Positions 17,922-26,060 of a stretch of 54,750 bases of DNA are shown here, in pieces. Where the stretch lies: positions 1 to 54,750 of the forward strand of contig NZ_JADNRC010000019.1 of NCBI RefSeq assembly GCF_015594725.1, written 5' to 3'. This DNA is from Flavobacterium sp. ALJ2 (GTDB lineage: Bacteria; Bacteroidota; Bacteroidia; Flavobacteriales; Flavobacteriaceae). Each line of letters starts with the position of its first letter. Position 1 is the stretch's first letter. Made by a program: the position numbers and the translations under genes. The notes under the pieces are model-generated. The model ran no database searches and had not been told where the DNA came from. It saw only the letters and a program-made list of their open reading frames with translations.

Positions 17922-18068
17922 ATTTTATACCTAATAAGCTAGAAAGTTCTTCTTTTTGTTTAACACTATAGCAATCGATTAACCTTTAAATGTAAATCCA
18001 ATTTCTTCACGGTCTTTTTTACTTACTGAAAAGACAATTCCAAGAGCTAAAATCAAACTTAATATTTT
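17922..18068 (-). pseudogene. Possible decayed gene fragment
   Basis: The minus strand reads as a hydrophobic stretch (KILSLILALGIVFSVSKKDR, then EEIGFTFKG) ending at a stop at 17979-17981. A one-base shift lets the reading continue through LIDCYSVKQKEELSSLLGIK. Upstream there is an immediate stop and no start codon. This looks like the C-terminal remnant of a small membrane protein, but the family is not recognised. Confidence 0.25.
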
Positions 18069-18475
18069 CTAAACTTTAATACAATAAATTCAAGGCTGAC
18101 GTAGCGTTGGCTACACTCTTGCAGATAACAATCTGCTAAAAAGTACAATACAAAAAACAAGAGAAACTTTAGGTTTACTTTTTTAACATTGATAAAAATA
18201 AAGCCATAAAGTGGCAGGGGCATTAAAAGCTACATAAATGGTTTAAGTAGTGAGATAGGTTAAATTTTTTATTCAAAAATAGCATTTACACTACCTAGAT
18301 TAAAAAACCTACCCACGATAGCGCTTCTCCAACCGACAAAAAATATTTAATAGTCGATTAGTAATTCTGTCGTCTAACTTTTTCTAATATCACTTTTAAT
18401 ATCCCATTGCTGGTACAGTTTTAGAAAACGATTTAACTCTATTTTTAAATACTAAATCTATAGTGCTGTAGTGAA
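18069..18475. other. Intergenic region
   Basis: No functional gene was seen. A small hairpin (GCAGAT/ATCTGC, 18121-18136) is present, with no T run. Confidence 0.4.
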
Positions 18476-19282
18476 TTATAAATTTTTCAAATCATCAACC
18501 GTATAAAACTTAAGATTATTATTTATTGCGTATTTACACAACTCTTCTAATGCTGCAAGTGGCGTTTCTAGTCTTTCGTCAGCATTATCTACTGTTTTAT
18601 GACCATAGAAAACAACAATTTTGTTATGCTTCTTGGCATAATCCATTAACCTTTTATAATAATCAACATTAAACTGTTTATAATCATCATCGATACCCAA
18701 ACCGTAAATTACTCTGTTTCCTTCATAATAGCAATACTGCGATTCAGGAGAAAGCATTCCGTAAGTTGTACCCCTTATAATGTCAAAATGTTTTAATAAT
18801 TCCTTATCTAAAGCAGCATCACGTGCCCCATCAGGATAAGCAAATGAGCGAATATTAAACCCATCTTTATCCATAGCTACTTTTAGAGGTGTTATCTCAT
18901 TATCTATGTATTTATTAATTCCGTATGCTGCTGAATATTTAAGTGCATTTTCATGATTATAACCATGTGCTGCTATATCATGCCCCATATCCTTTAAGTA
19001 GTGTAATTTTTTCTTTTGCTTGGCTGTCAAAGAATCATATTTACATATAAAAAAAGTTGCTTTCCATCCTAAATGATGCAATCTTTTTTCGGCATTATAC
19101 CAGTCTTCAACATAATTATCATCAAAAGATAAGAGTATACCTGGCTGATACTCCTTCTTTGTAGTTCCAACTGGCTCAGGCTCGTCTCCGCCTGAATAAA
19201 TACGTGCCGTAATTAATAAAATTACAACAGTAAAAAGACCAATAAATACATACGTAGTTTTATTCATAACCGCTATTTTCAA
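18476..19282 (-). CDS. Membrane-anchored polysaccharide deacetylase
   Basis: A 268-aa NodB-homology protein with one N-terminal membrane anchor (about residues 10-28) and an extracytoplasmic catalytic domain. Motifs: LLSFDDN (motif 1, metal Asp), AAHGYNHEN (motif 2, the H-x3-H metal ligands), and RSFAYPDGARD (motif 3). It would remove N- or O-acetyl groups from a polysaccharide. A Met five codons downstream (19267) is an alternative start. The gene lies about 2 kb from a processive GT2 synthase, which may supply its substrate, although the two are not in one operon. Confidence 0.85.
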   Translation of the reverse strand: MKIAVMNKTTYVFIGLFTVVILLITARIYSGGDEPEPVGTTKKEYQPGILLSFDDNYVEDWYNAEKRLHHLGWKATFFICKYDSLTAKQKKKLHYLKDMGHDIAAHGYNHENALKYSAAYGINKYIDNEITPLKVAMDKDGFNIRSFAYPDGARDAALDKELLKHFDIIRGTTYGMLSPESQYCYYEGNRVIYGLGIDDDYKQFNVDYYKRLMDYAKKHNKIVVFYGHKTVDNADERLETPLAALEELCKYAINNNLKFYTVDDLKNL

Positions 19283-19638
19283 TCTAATTTAGTGATTATT
19301 TTGTAAAAAAAATCTCCTTGCTGTTATTAATTAATTTATTAATAAGGCCTTCCTTTTATTGACTAATTTAACTCTAAGATTACTCTATAACAAGCCTTTA
19401 ACTGGAAATGGTAAAAACTCTAATTTTCAGCATGTAAAAGTTTTTTGTTATGCACATTTTAAAAAGTTGAAACTGATGAAACGCATATTTTTTTATGACT
19501 ACTTTTAAAATTAAGTCTGTTTAAATTTACTGAATCTGTGTTGAAAATAATTATAGCAACGAGTTAAGATTAAATAAAAGTTTTTTTCGACAGGATAAGA
19601 CTTCTTTCTGTTTAAATTTACAAATCAATAATTATCTC
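19283..19638. other. Intergenic region with a 15-bp direct repeat
   Basis: This region between divergent genes holds two copies of TCTGTTTAAATTTAC (19516-19530 and 19607-19621), 91 bp apart, the second 18 bp before the hydrolase start. It could be a regulator site. No gene was seen. Confidence 0.4.
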
Positions 19639-20634
19639 ATGGATTCTTTTACTCAGATTATACTAGGAATTGCAACTGCCGAATTATGTGCAGGCGATAA
19701 ACTGCAACGAAAAACGTTTATATATGGTGCTATTCTAGGTACTATTCCTGATCTGGACGTAGTTTTTGGACAGTTATTAAATCCTGTTGATGGTGTAGCA
19801 ATACATCGGGGACTAAGTCATTCCTTATTATTTTTTGGATTGCTTACACCTATTTTAGGCTGGGCTATTGCCAAAATAGAACGGGGGAAAATTAATTTCC
19901 GTACTGCTAGCCTTATGGTATTTTGGTGTTTGCTTACTCATGTTCTTTTGGATATGTTTACTTCTTGGGGTACGCAAATTTTCTGGCCACTACCTGACCG
20001 TATCGCCTTAAAAACTATTTTTGTAATTGATCCTCTATATACACTTCCGCTGCTTATTTGTTTAATTTTAGCCTGGCGAAAACCTACTTTCTCTATGAGG
20101 AAAAAATATGTTTTACGCGGAATATATATTAGCTCATTCTATCTCTTAGTAACTTGTGGATTAAAACTATATGCTTTGCAGCAATTTAAAAATGCATTGC
20201 AACAACAACATATTGCTTATGATAGTATCATCGTGAAACCTACTGCCTTTAATTGTATTTTATGGAATGCTAATGTAGCTACTAAAGAGGCTTATTTATT
20301 AGGTGATTATTCGCTCTTTGATAGCCTGCCAATTACTTTTGAAAGCTATAAAAAAAACAATAACTTTTCAGAACAACTTAGCGGAAACTCTGATTTTGAA
20401 ACCTTGAAAAAAGTAAGTGAAGGATGGTATATTATAACTAAAAAAAATAATGAATATCACTTTAATGACTTGCGTTTTGGTTTACTTACCAAAGATCCTA
20501 AACAGCCACAATTTGCATTTAGTTATGTATTTAAGGTTGAAAATGGAAGATTAAAAGCACAAGAAGTTCCAAAACAGAAACGTGATGGAAAAGCTTTAAT
20601 GAAAGGAATCTTAAACAGAATTAAGGGAAATTAG
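19639..20634 (+). CDS. YdjM/YbcI-type membrane-bound metal-dependent hydrolase
   Basis: A 331-aa protein of the LexA-binding, inner membrane-bound hydrolase family (PF04307 type). The N-terminus MDSFTQIILGIATAELC, GTIPDLDVV, HRGLSHSLLFF and the later LLTHVLLDMFTSWG carry the conserved Asp and His residues of the family. Four to five membrane segments occupy residues 50-185. A soluble C-terminal domain of about 140 residues follows. The natural substrate is not known. The gene stands alone with its own upstream region. Confidence 0.87.
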   Translation: MDSFTQIILGIATAELCAGDKLQRKTFIYGAILGTIPDLDVVFGQLLNPVDGVAIHRGLSHSLLFFGLLTPILGWAIAKIERGKINFRTASLMVFWCLLTHVLLDMFTSWGTQIFWPLPDRIALKTIFVIDPLYTLPLLICLILAWRKPTFSMRKKYVLRGIYISSFYLLVTCGLKLYALQQFKNALQQQHIAYDSIIVKPTAFNCILWNANVATKEAYLLGDYSLFDSLPITFESYKKNNNFSEQLSGNSDFETLKKVSEGWYIITKKNNEYHFNDLRFGLLTKDPKQPQFAFSYVFKVENGRLKAQEVPKQKRDGKALMKGILNRIKGN

Positions 20635-20842
20635 GAACACCAAGCTTAAGTTCATTATTTATTTAAAATTACTTCACAAATTTTATTAACTACTTTATTT
20701 TGAGAAATACCATATCATTTTGATAGTACTTATTTTATATCAAAAGACTATAAAACACACAATTACTTTATAATCAATAATTTAAACAACATATATAATA
20801 CAGGTACTGTCTTTGCACACATAATAAAAAGATAAATTAATT

Positions 20843-21004
20843 ATGAGTATTCCAAAACAAAAAGACTTACAGACAAAGAACTTACATCGGAATAAATTAA
20901 AAAAAATAGCCAAAATTAGGATGAGACTCACACCTGGCTATTTACTGTTTATTACTTATGCAATTATAATACTATTTACTGCAATCTTAAAAATTGCAAG
21001 CTAA
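20843..21004 (+). CDS. Small single-pass membrane protein
   Basis: A 53-aa reading frame: a Lys/Arg-rich N-terminus (MSIPKQKDLQTKNLHRNKLK) and one C-terminal membrane segment (YLLFITYAIIILFTAILKIA). It has its own ATG, a near-consensus promoter TGTCTTTG about 30 bp upstream, and a terminator about 55 bp downstream, which together support a real gene. Basic-then-hydrophobic layout suggests N-in topology. No family recognised. Confidence 0.5.
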   Translation: MSIPKQKDLQTKNLHRNKLKKIAKIRMRLTPGYLLFITYAIIILFTAILKIAS

Positions 21005-21059
21005 ATACGATTGATAAAGTATCTTCCGTTTCATAAGTTTATATAGGTTTTATATCCTT

Positions 21060-21089
21060 ATGGGATTTAATTTGATTCCCATTTTTTTA
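21060..21089 (+). terminator. Terminator after the 53-aa gene
   Basis: ATGGGA (21060-21065) pairs with TCCCAT (21077-21082), followed by seven T residues. It is a modest stem in the right place to end the small-protein transcript. Confidence 0.6.
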
Positions 21090-21310
21090 TCTTTTAAAAT
21101 TATAAAAGTAAATTCAACGGGGTATCAAATAATATAATTTATATTTTTAGTATGCTGAACTAACAAATAGTCAAAACTTCCCTTTTTAGTTCTATATAAG
21201 CGCTTTTCTAACATTTATCATTTCGTTCAAGAGCATGCTCTAACTTAGATAATTCTTATGCTTTTCCAATATAAAAATGATAATAAAAAATTATTATCTT
21301 GTTTAATTAA

Positions 21311-21338
21311 ACAATGATGTACCGAAGTACATCATTGT
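21311..21338 (-). terminator. Terminator of the GT2 gene, UUCG tetraloop
   Basis: A perfect 12-bp stem (21311-21322 with 21327-21338). Read on the minus strand the loop is TTCG closed by C-G, the exceptionally stable cUUCGg tetraloop, followed by TTTAATT. It is about 9 bp past the stop codon at 21347. Confidence 0.82.
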
Positions 21339-21346
21339 CTATATTT

Positions 21347-22804
21347 TTATTTACCTTGAGCTAAACCACGCGTTAACCAGCCACTTTTATTAGCAGTAGC
21401 AATAGCATAAGGAGTAATCCAAAACAATCCAAAGGTAAAAAGTATGCTATACGAATAAGCCCAAAATGATTCAGAAATACTGTGTCTTTTAGCATAAAAT
21501 AAAGCTGAAAAACTTGATACAATCATAATACTTAAAAGTGTAGAACCAAAAAATAATATTGGATGCATTGCTATAAAGAATAACATAAATAAGACGAATG
21601 GATATGCCATAATAATCTTTAATGTTTGGTCTATATATAAAAGCCTTGTTCCAAATTTAGATCCTTTTCTAAAATCTTTAAAAACATAGTTTGCCATCAT
21701 TAAATTCTCACGCACATTACTTCTGCCCCATCTGATAAACATTTTATACAATCCTGTATAATCTTCAGGTACATTAGTTAATACATATGAGTTTCTTTGA
21801 AACAATACCTGACGTCCTTGTTTTAAAATCATATTAGTCATCGCACGGTCTTCACCAATGTCTGAAGGCTGCCCCATAAAAGTTTGATTGATCCATTCTG
21901 GAAGACATTCATATACCGCTTCACTACGATAAGCAGCTAAAGCTCCTGGAGTACAAAAAACAGATCCTAAAACACTCTCAGCAGAACGTGCAAACTCAAA
22001 ACTCATTACAAAACTTACATTTAGCATTTTAGGAAGTATCGCTTTTTTATTATTTAAGACGAGAACATTACCTGCAACGGCTCCACATTTTTCATTAGTT
22101 ATAAAAGGACTAACTAAATTTCGTACTGTATCTTTTTTCACAACTGAATCACTATCTACTGTAACAAAAATATCTCCAGTACCTAATTCAAATCCACGGT
22201 AAAGTGCGTGACGTTTTCCTTGATTTTTAGGTTGCTGATAAATTGACAATCTATCTCCTAATTTTATTTTTGCTTGTTGCATCCAATACCAAGTATCATC
22301 TTTACTTCCATCGTCAATAGCAAGTATTTGCATTTTTTGTTCAGGAAAATCACTATCTGCCAAACTTATTAAGGTATCTAAAACTAGCTTGCCTTCGTTA
22401 TATGCAGGAACGATTATCGTACAGGTAGGCAATAATTCATCAGAAACTGATTCGATAGGCTTGTAACGAAAATATAGAAATAAATTATATAGAAAAACTC
22501 CGGCCTTAAACATAAAAAAGACTGTAGTTATTACCAAAAACGGATAACCCCACGTTGAGTTTATTCTGTCTATATGAAATTGATCAAAGTCTGCTTGGAA
22601 TTTATAAACCAAGAAAGCTCCTGTAATCATTAATATAAAACTACTTATAAGTACAATAAAACCTAATGGACTTGCATTATCTTTTATTGCCTTCTTTAAA
22701 GATTTGCTGTTAATACTAAAGAAAGAACTTGCTAAAGAATGTTCATTGCTATTTGTAGCATTGTTTGTAGCGTAAAATTGTTTTGAAATTGTTTCAGTTT
22801 TCAT
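21347..22804 (-). CDS. Processive family 2 glycosyltransferase (HasA/NodC-like)
   Basis: A 485-aa membrane synthase: two N-terminal membrane segments (about 46-68 and 86-110), a cytoplasmic GT-A domain, then C-terminal membrane segments. Visible catalytic signatures are IVPAYNEG, AIDDGSKDDTW, VDSDSVV (DxD) and GEDRAMTN. The usual QxxRW motif reads MFIRWGRSN, with the Gln replaced by Met. The fold fits enzymes that polymerise and export hyaluronan, chitin-like or poly-GlcNAc chains; the product cannot be told. A polysaccharide deacetylase is nearby at 18476-19282. The stop is followed by a stable terminator. Confidence 0.87.
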   Translation of the reverse strand: MKTETISKQFYATNNATNSNEHSLASSFFSINSKSLKKAIKDNASPLGFIVLISSFILMITGAFLVYKFQADFDQFHIDRINSTWGYPFLVITTVFFMFKAGVFLYNLFLYFRYKPIESVSDELLPTCTIIVPAYNEGKLVLDTLISLADSDFPEQKMQILAIDDGSKDDTWYWMQQAKIKLGDRLSIYQQPKNQGKRHALYRGFELGTGDIFVTVDSDSVVKKDTVRNLVSPFITNEKCGAVAGNVLVLNNKKAILPKMLNVSFVMSFEFARSAESVLGSVFCTPGALAAYRSEAVYECLPEWINQTFMGQPSDIGEDRAMTNMILKQGRQVLFQRNSYVLTNVPEDYTGLYKMFIRWGRSNVRENLMMANYVFKDFRKGSKFGTRLLYIDQTLKIIMAYPFVLFMLFFIAMHPILFFGSTLLSIMIVSSFSALFYAKRHSISESFWAYSYSILFTFGLFWITPYAIATANKSGWLTRGLAQGK

Positions 22805-23269
22805 GCTTGTATTGTTGTATTACTATCGATTTCTATATTATGGCTCTTAATTAAAATGTCTATTCTTTTTTCATTCATTTTTATCGTTAATTACTCTGTT
22901 CAACGATCAAATTAAATTGTATAGAAGAATGGACAAATCATATTTAGCAAGCCTCATGCCATTATCGTTTTTAGTAGAAAATGAGGCGTTTACAATAGTT
23001 TATACAAGTTTACGATGTATAGGTGTTACCCAAATTGTGTAAAAAATATACACATTGTATCCTTTTGTGAAATAAGAAAGATCAGTACAACACTATAATT
23101 TTATGCTTTTACATCAAAGCCAGATTACATACCAAGAATTGTGAAAGTAATTAATTTCATTTTTAATTCTTTACATTATAGATATAAGTATCTCCCCCCA
23201 CTCTTTACAAATATTAGAGAATATTAGTAATCACAAGTTGACGGGAAAAAAAATTAAAAAAAGAGAAGA
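22805..23269. other. Intergenic region upstream of the GT2 gene
   Basis: No gene, clear promoter match or repeat was identified in about 465 bp. Confidence 0.4.
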
Positions 23270-23463
23270 TTATTTATCGGCAGTTACTACTTTAATTAGT
23301 TCGTCTAACTTATTTTCATGAATATTCTTGGCTAGAATAATTCCGTTTTTATCAATTAGAGCATTAAAAGGTATTGATTGTATTTTGTAGTTTATTACAA
23401 CTGGGGAATCCCATAATTTTATATGAATGCTAAAAAGAAGAAGGAAATTGATACTAGTTTAAT
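23270..23463 (-). pseudogene. Remnant of a TlpA/thioredoxin-like protein
   Basis: The minus strand encodes the C-terminal part of a TlpA-type thioredoxin fold: WDSPVVINYKIQSIPFNALI followed by DKNGIILAKN and a final helix ending KVVTADK at a stop (23270-23272). This is the beta-strand, cis-Pro (SIPFN) and IDKNG hairpin typical of extracytoplasmic disulfide oxidoreductases of Bacteroidota. The CxxC half and any start codon are missing, and the upstream in-frame sequence becomes non-homologous. It is a 5'-truncated relic rather than a functional gene. Confidence 0.65.
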
Positions 23464-23691
23464 TCTTTTGTTTCTAATATTGATGTTAGAATACATTTTA
23501 ATTATTTAGTTGTTTTTTGAAATTGATGAATTTTATACAAATCCTAAAATATTAACCTTAGTTTGAGGAATAAAATTAATTTAACAAACTAATTGGTGAC
23601 AATTCATGATTCGATACTAAAGTCGAACAGACAAAATAAATTTGCATTTTACTTTCTTCTTTTCTGTATAGGATCTCGTTTTTTATACTGT

Positions 23692-24177
23692 CTATAATTT
23701 ACTCTCTTTTAATTGTAATGCTCTTTGCAGAAAACTCTGATTGGCAATTTTACTTTCGGCTTCATTTATAGCTTTTAGCAAATTATTCTCATTGTTAGTA
23801 ATTTCATTGAGCACTTCAGAGATAATATCCCAAACAGGTTTCATTTGTAAAATAAGCTCTTGTCCTTTTGTGGTAAGTACAATTAAACGTTTACGCTCAT
23901 CTTCCTTATCTTTTTTGGAGCGAATAAGCTTATGCTTCTCTAATTCTTTTAGCAGACTAATTGTAGATGGATGTGTATAACCAATCTCATTGGCAATTTC
24001 AACGATGCTTAATACACCTTTATTATGAAGTGTATAAATTACTGGAAACCATTTGGGTTCAAATTCAATATCAAATGATTTGTAGAGCATCGCGCCGTCT
24101 TTACGCAATTGTTCACTAAGCCGCTGCAGTCTTGTCGATAAAGCCAAAATGCCCGATTCATTTATAATATTCATCAT
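23692..24177 (-). CDS. MarR-family transcriptional regulator (locus 2)
   Basis: A 161-aa winged-helix regulator, paralogous to the one at 1884-2372. The helix-turn-helix region is VLSIVEIANEIGYTHPSTIS, followed by a wing with KKDKEDERKRLIVLT. The Met at 24177 leaves 2 bp after the GNAT stop codon and gives the usual MMNIINESG N-terminus; an open frame extends eight codons upstream into the GNAT gene. The tight coupling with the GNAT gene means both are made from one mRNA, whose promoter contains a palindrome likely bound by this regulator. The divergent rhtA-like exporter is a probable second target. Confidence 0.88.
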   Translation of the reverse strand: MMNIINESGILALSTRLQRLSEQLRKDGAMLYKSFDIEFEPKWFPVIYTLHNKGVLSIVEIANEIGYTHPSTISLLKELEKHKLIRSKKDKEDERKRLIVLTTKGQELILQMKPVWDIISEVLNEITNNENNLLKAINEAESKIANQSFLQRALQLKESKL

Positions 24178-24179
24178 TT

Positions 24180-24668
24180 CTAGTTTAATTTTAAATGACA
24201 AAACACATTATCTGCACCCATTATTGGAAATGCATCTGGAAGTGTTCCTTTCTCAATTCGTACAAAATTATTTCTTTCATAAAAGCGTAAAGCTGCTTCT
24301 AATATCAAAATTGTTCCTAAATATAAATCAAGTAGACCGTTTTTCTTGCTAAAAGTAATTAATGTATCCAAAAGTTGTTGAGCAATAAATAACTCTTTAC
24401 CTCTATATTCTTTTTTCACAAACATCTTTCTTATTGCTCCTTCTTTATCACCATATTTTACCAAAGCAATAGTTCCAACTAATTTTCCATCTATAAAGGC
24501 ACCCCAAAAGCAACCTCCCTTTTTGTGGTAAAAATCATTTATTTGCAGAAGATCTGGTTGGTCTTCTAGCGTTATTGGAACATTAAATTCCTTTTGCTGG
24601 ATATTTAAAATTAAATCGACTACAGCTTCTGAATGATTATTTTCAATAGGAACAATTACTATATTCAT
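24180..24668 (-). CDS. GNAT N-acetyltransferase
   Basis: A 162-aa single-domain acetyltransferase. The acetyl-CoA loop is KMFVKKEYRGKELFIAQQLL, preceded by a beta-strand with GTIALVKYGD, and followed by the FYERNNFVRIEKGTLP element. It is the first gene of a two-gene unit with marR and is divergent from the RhtA-like exporter. In many Bacteroidota the MarR and GNAT parts occur as one fused protein; here they are separate with a 2-bp gap. Substrate unknown; detoxification of an amino-compound that also serves as MarR ligand is an inference. Confidence 0.87.
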   Translation of the reverse strand: MNIVIVPIENNHSEAVVDLILNIQQKEFNVPITLEDQPDLLQINDFYHKKGGCFWGAFIDGKLVGTIALVKYGDKEGAIRKMFVKKEYRGKELFIAQQLLDTLITFSKKNGLLDLYLGTILILEAALRFYERNNFVRIEKGTLPDAFPIMGADNVFCHLKLN

Positions 24669-24688
24669 AACTTAAAATATTTAAAATT

Positions 24689-24718
24689 CAAAACTACGTA
24701 GTTAAATACCTAAAACAA
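24689..24718 (-). promoter_or_regulatory. Promoter of the GNAT-marR unit
   Basis: On the minus strand TTG (24716-24718), 19 bp, TAGTTTTG (24689-24696) matches the consensus exactly. Transcription would start near 24682, 14 bp before the ATG. Confidence 0.65.
24692..24703. promoter_or_regulatory. Probable MarR operator at the GNAT promoter
   Basis: AACTACGTAGTT is a perfect 12-bp palindrome overlapping the -7 element of the GNAT-marR promoter. Its AACTA/TAGTT arms resemble the operator arms upstream of the MarR gene at 1884-2372. Confidence 0.6.
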
Positions 24719-24852
24719 AATTGCTTTATTAAAATTTTAAGAACTTACAAGTAAATAGCTAAGCAATAACGCCTCTTTTTCATTAAAAATAGCTTCTAAA
24801 AACATTATAATTCATTTAACTTATTGGCAAAAAGTCTGAGTGATTTTTTTTG

Positions 24853-24860
24853 TAATTTTG
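24853..24860 (+). promoter_or_regulatory. -7 promoter element of the rhtA-like gene
   Basis: TAATTTTG matches TAnnTTTG, with a TTG at 24824-24826 giving a rather long 26-bp spacer. It shows that translation must start after about 24867, at the ATG at 24885. Confidence 0.5.
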
Positions 24861-24884
24861 CGCCCTCATAATTTGAACCCATTC

Positions 24885-25748
24885 ATGAAAAATAAATTAA
24901 TAAATATACCACCACTTCCAGCAATACTTTTAGCAATTATAAGCGTCCAATTTGGAGCGGCAATTGCCAAAAGTCTTTTTCCTGCTATCGGTGCAGCTGG
25001 AACTGCATCATTACGAATAGGTATTTCTGCAATAATATTATTATTGGCATACAGACCAAACTTGCGTACGATTACACCCGAACAATGGAAACTTGTTATT
25101 CCTTATGGATTGTCATTAGGTTCAATGAACTTAATCTTTTACCTCGCAATAGAACGAATTCCTGTTGGTTTAGGAGTTACATTAGAGTTTATAGGTCCTT
25201 TGGTACTAGCCGTTTTTGGATCAAAACGTATGGTAGATTATTTTTGGGTATTACTTGCTGCGATAGGAATTGCCCTTATTGCGCCATGGTCTGGTAATGG
25301 TATTGACCTTATTGGAGTATTTTTTGCATTATTAGCTGGTGTCTTCTGGGCAACTTATATTGTCTTGGGTGGAAAAGTTTCGAAAGTAATGAAAGATGGT
25401 GATGCAGTATCAACCGGAATGTTATTTGCATCGCTACTGATAGTTCCTTTTGGCATCATGGAAAATGGATTAAGCAACCTAACTCCAACTTATTTAGGAA
25501 TGGGAATCGCACTTGCATTGCTATCAAGTGCAATACCATTTACCTTAGAGATGAAAGCACTTGGGCAACTACCTCCACGTACTTTTAGTATTTTAATGAG
25601 TCTAGAGCCTGCAGCAGCCTCAATTTGCGCCTTTTTCTTTTTACAAGAACATCTTGCTTCTAGCGAAATACTTGCCGTATTTTTTGTAATAATAGCATCT
25701 GCTGGTTCTACAATGACTGCTAAGAAAGCAATTCAAATCAAAGATTAG
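24885..25748 (+). CDS. rhtA: RhtA-like amino-acid/metabolite exporter (EamA family)
   Basis: A 287-aa DMT transporter with ten hydrophobic segments. It matches the threonine/homoserine exporter RhtA closely in its first half: SVQFGAAIAKSLFP, PYGLSLGSMNLIFYLAIERI, and LEFIGPLVLAVFGSKR. The true start is the ATG at 24885, since the promoter -7 element lies at 24853-24860 inside the longer open frame. It is divergent from the GNAT-marR unit with a 216-bp spacer, suggesting shared control. Export of amino acids or related toxic metabolites is inferred from the family. Confidence 0.88.
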   Translation: MKNKLINIPPLPAILLAIISVQFGAAIAKSLFPAIGAAGTASLRIGISAIILLLAYRPNLRTITPEQWKLVIPYGLSLGSMNLIFYLAIERIPVGLGVTLEFIGPLVLAVFGSKRMVDYFWVLLAAIGIALIAPWSGNGIDLIGVFFALLAGVFWATYIVLGGKVSKVMKDGDAVSTGMLFASLLIVPFGIMENGLSNLTPTYLGMGIALALLSSAIPFTLEMKALGQLPPRTFSILMSLEPAAASICAFFFLQEHLASSEILAVFFVIIASAGSTMTAKKAIQIKD

Positions 25749-25959
25749 GGAATCTTCATTACGAGTTTTAGAAGGATTTTTTCCTTAACTATTGAAGTAG
25801 AAAAGCTAGACTGAACATTTACTCATTGTTATTTTAGTCTTATCCTTTCCTAATTTATAATTATACCTACGCTCAGAGAACAATAGTATAATTGTCTTAT
25901 GTGTAAAATAAGTAAACTTTACTTAGCACCTTTCTATAAAAGGATTGTGTAGAAAAGTT

Positions 25960-26016
25960 CAAAGGTTCAAAGATTGCTCAAGTTTATATATAAACCAGAC
26001 AATCTTTGAACCTTTG
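25960..26016. terminator. Large bidirectional hairpin between convergent genes
   Basis: Perfect 17-bp arms (25960-25976 and 26000-26016, CAATCTTTGAACCTTTG on the right) enclose a 23-nt loop that itself holds the palindrome GTTTATATATAAAC (25982-25995). It sits between the convergent ends of the rhtA-like gene (25748) and the DUF4374 gene (26061). The arm sequence belongs to a repeat family also seen at about 31855-31895, 32108-32150, 41886-41937 and 50533-50577. Confidence 0.6.
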
Positions 26017-26060
26017 TTATTTAAGACCTTAGTGTCTTAGTACCTTTTTCAGAACCTTTA

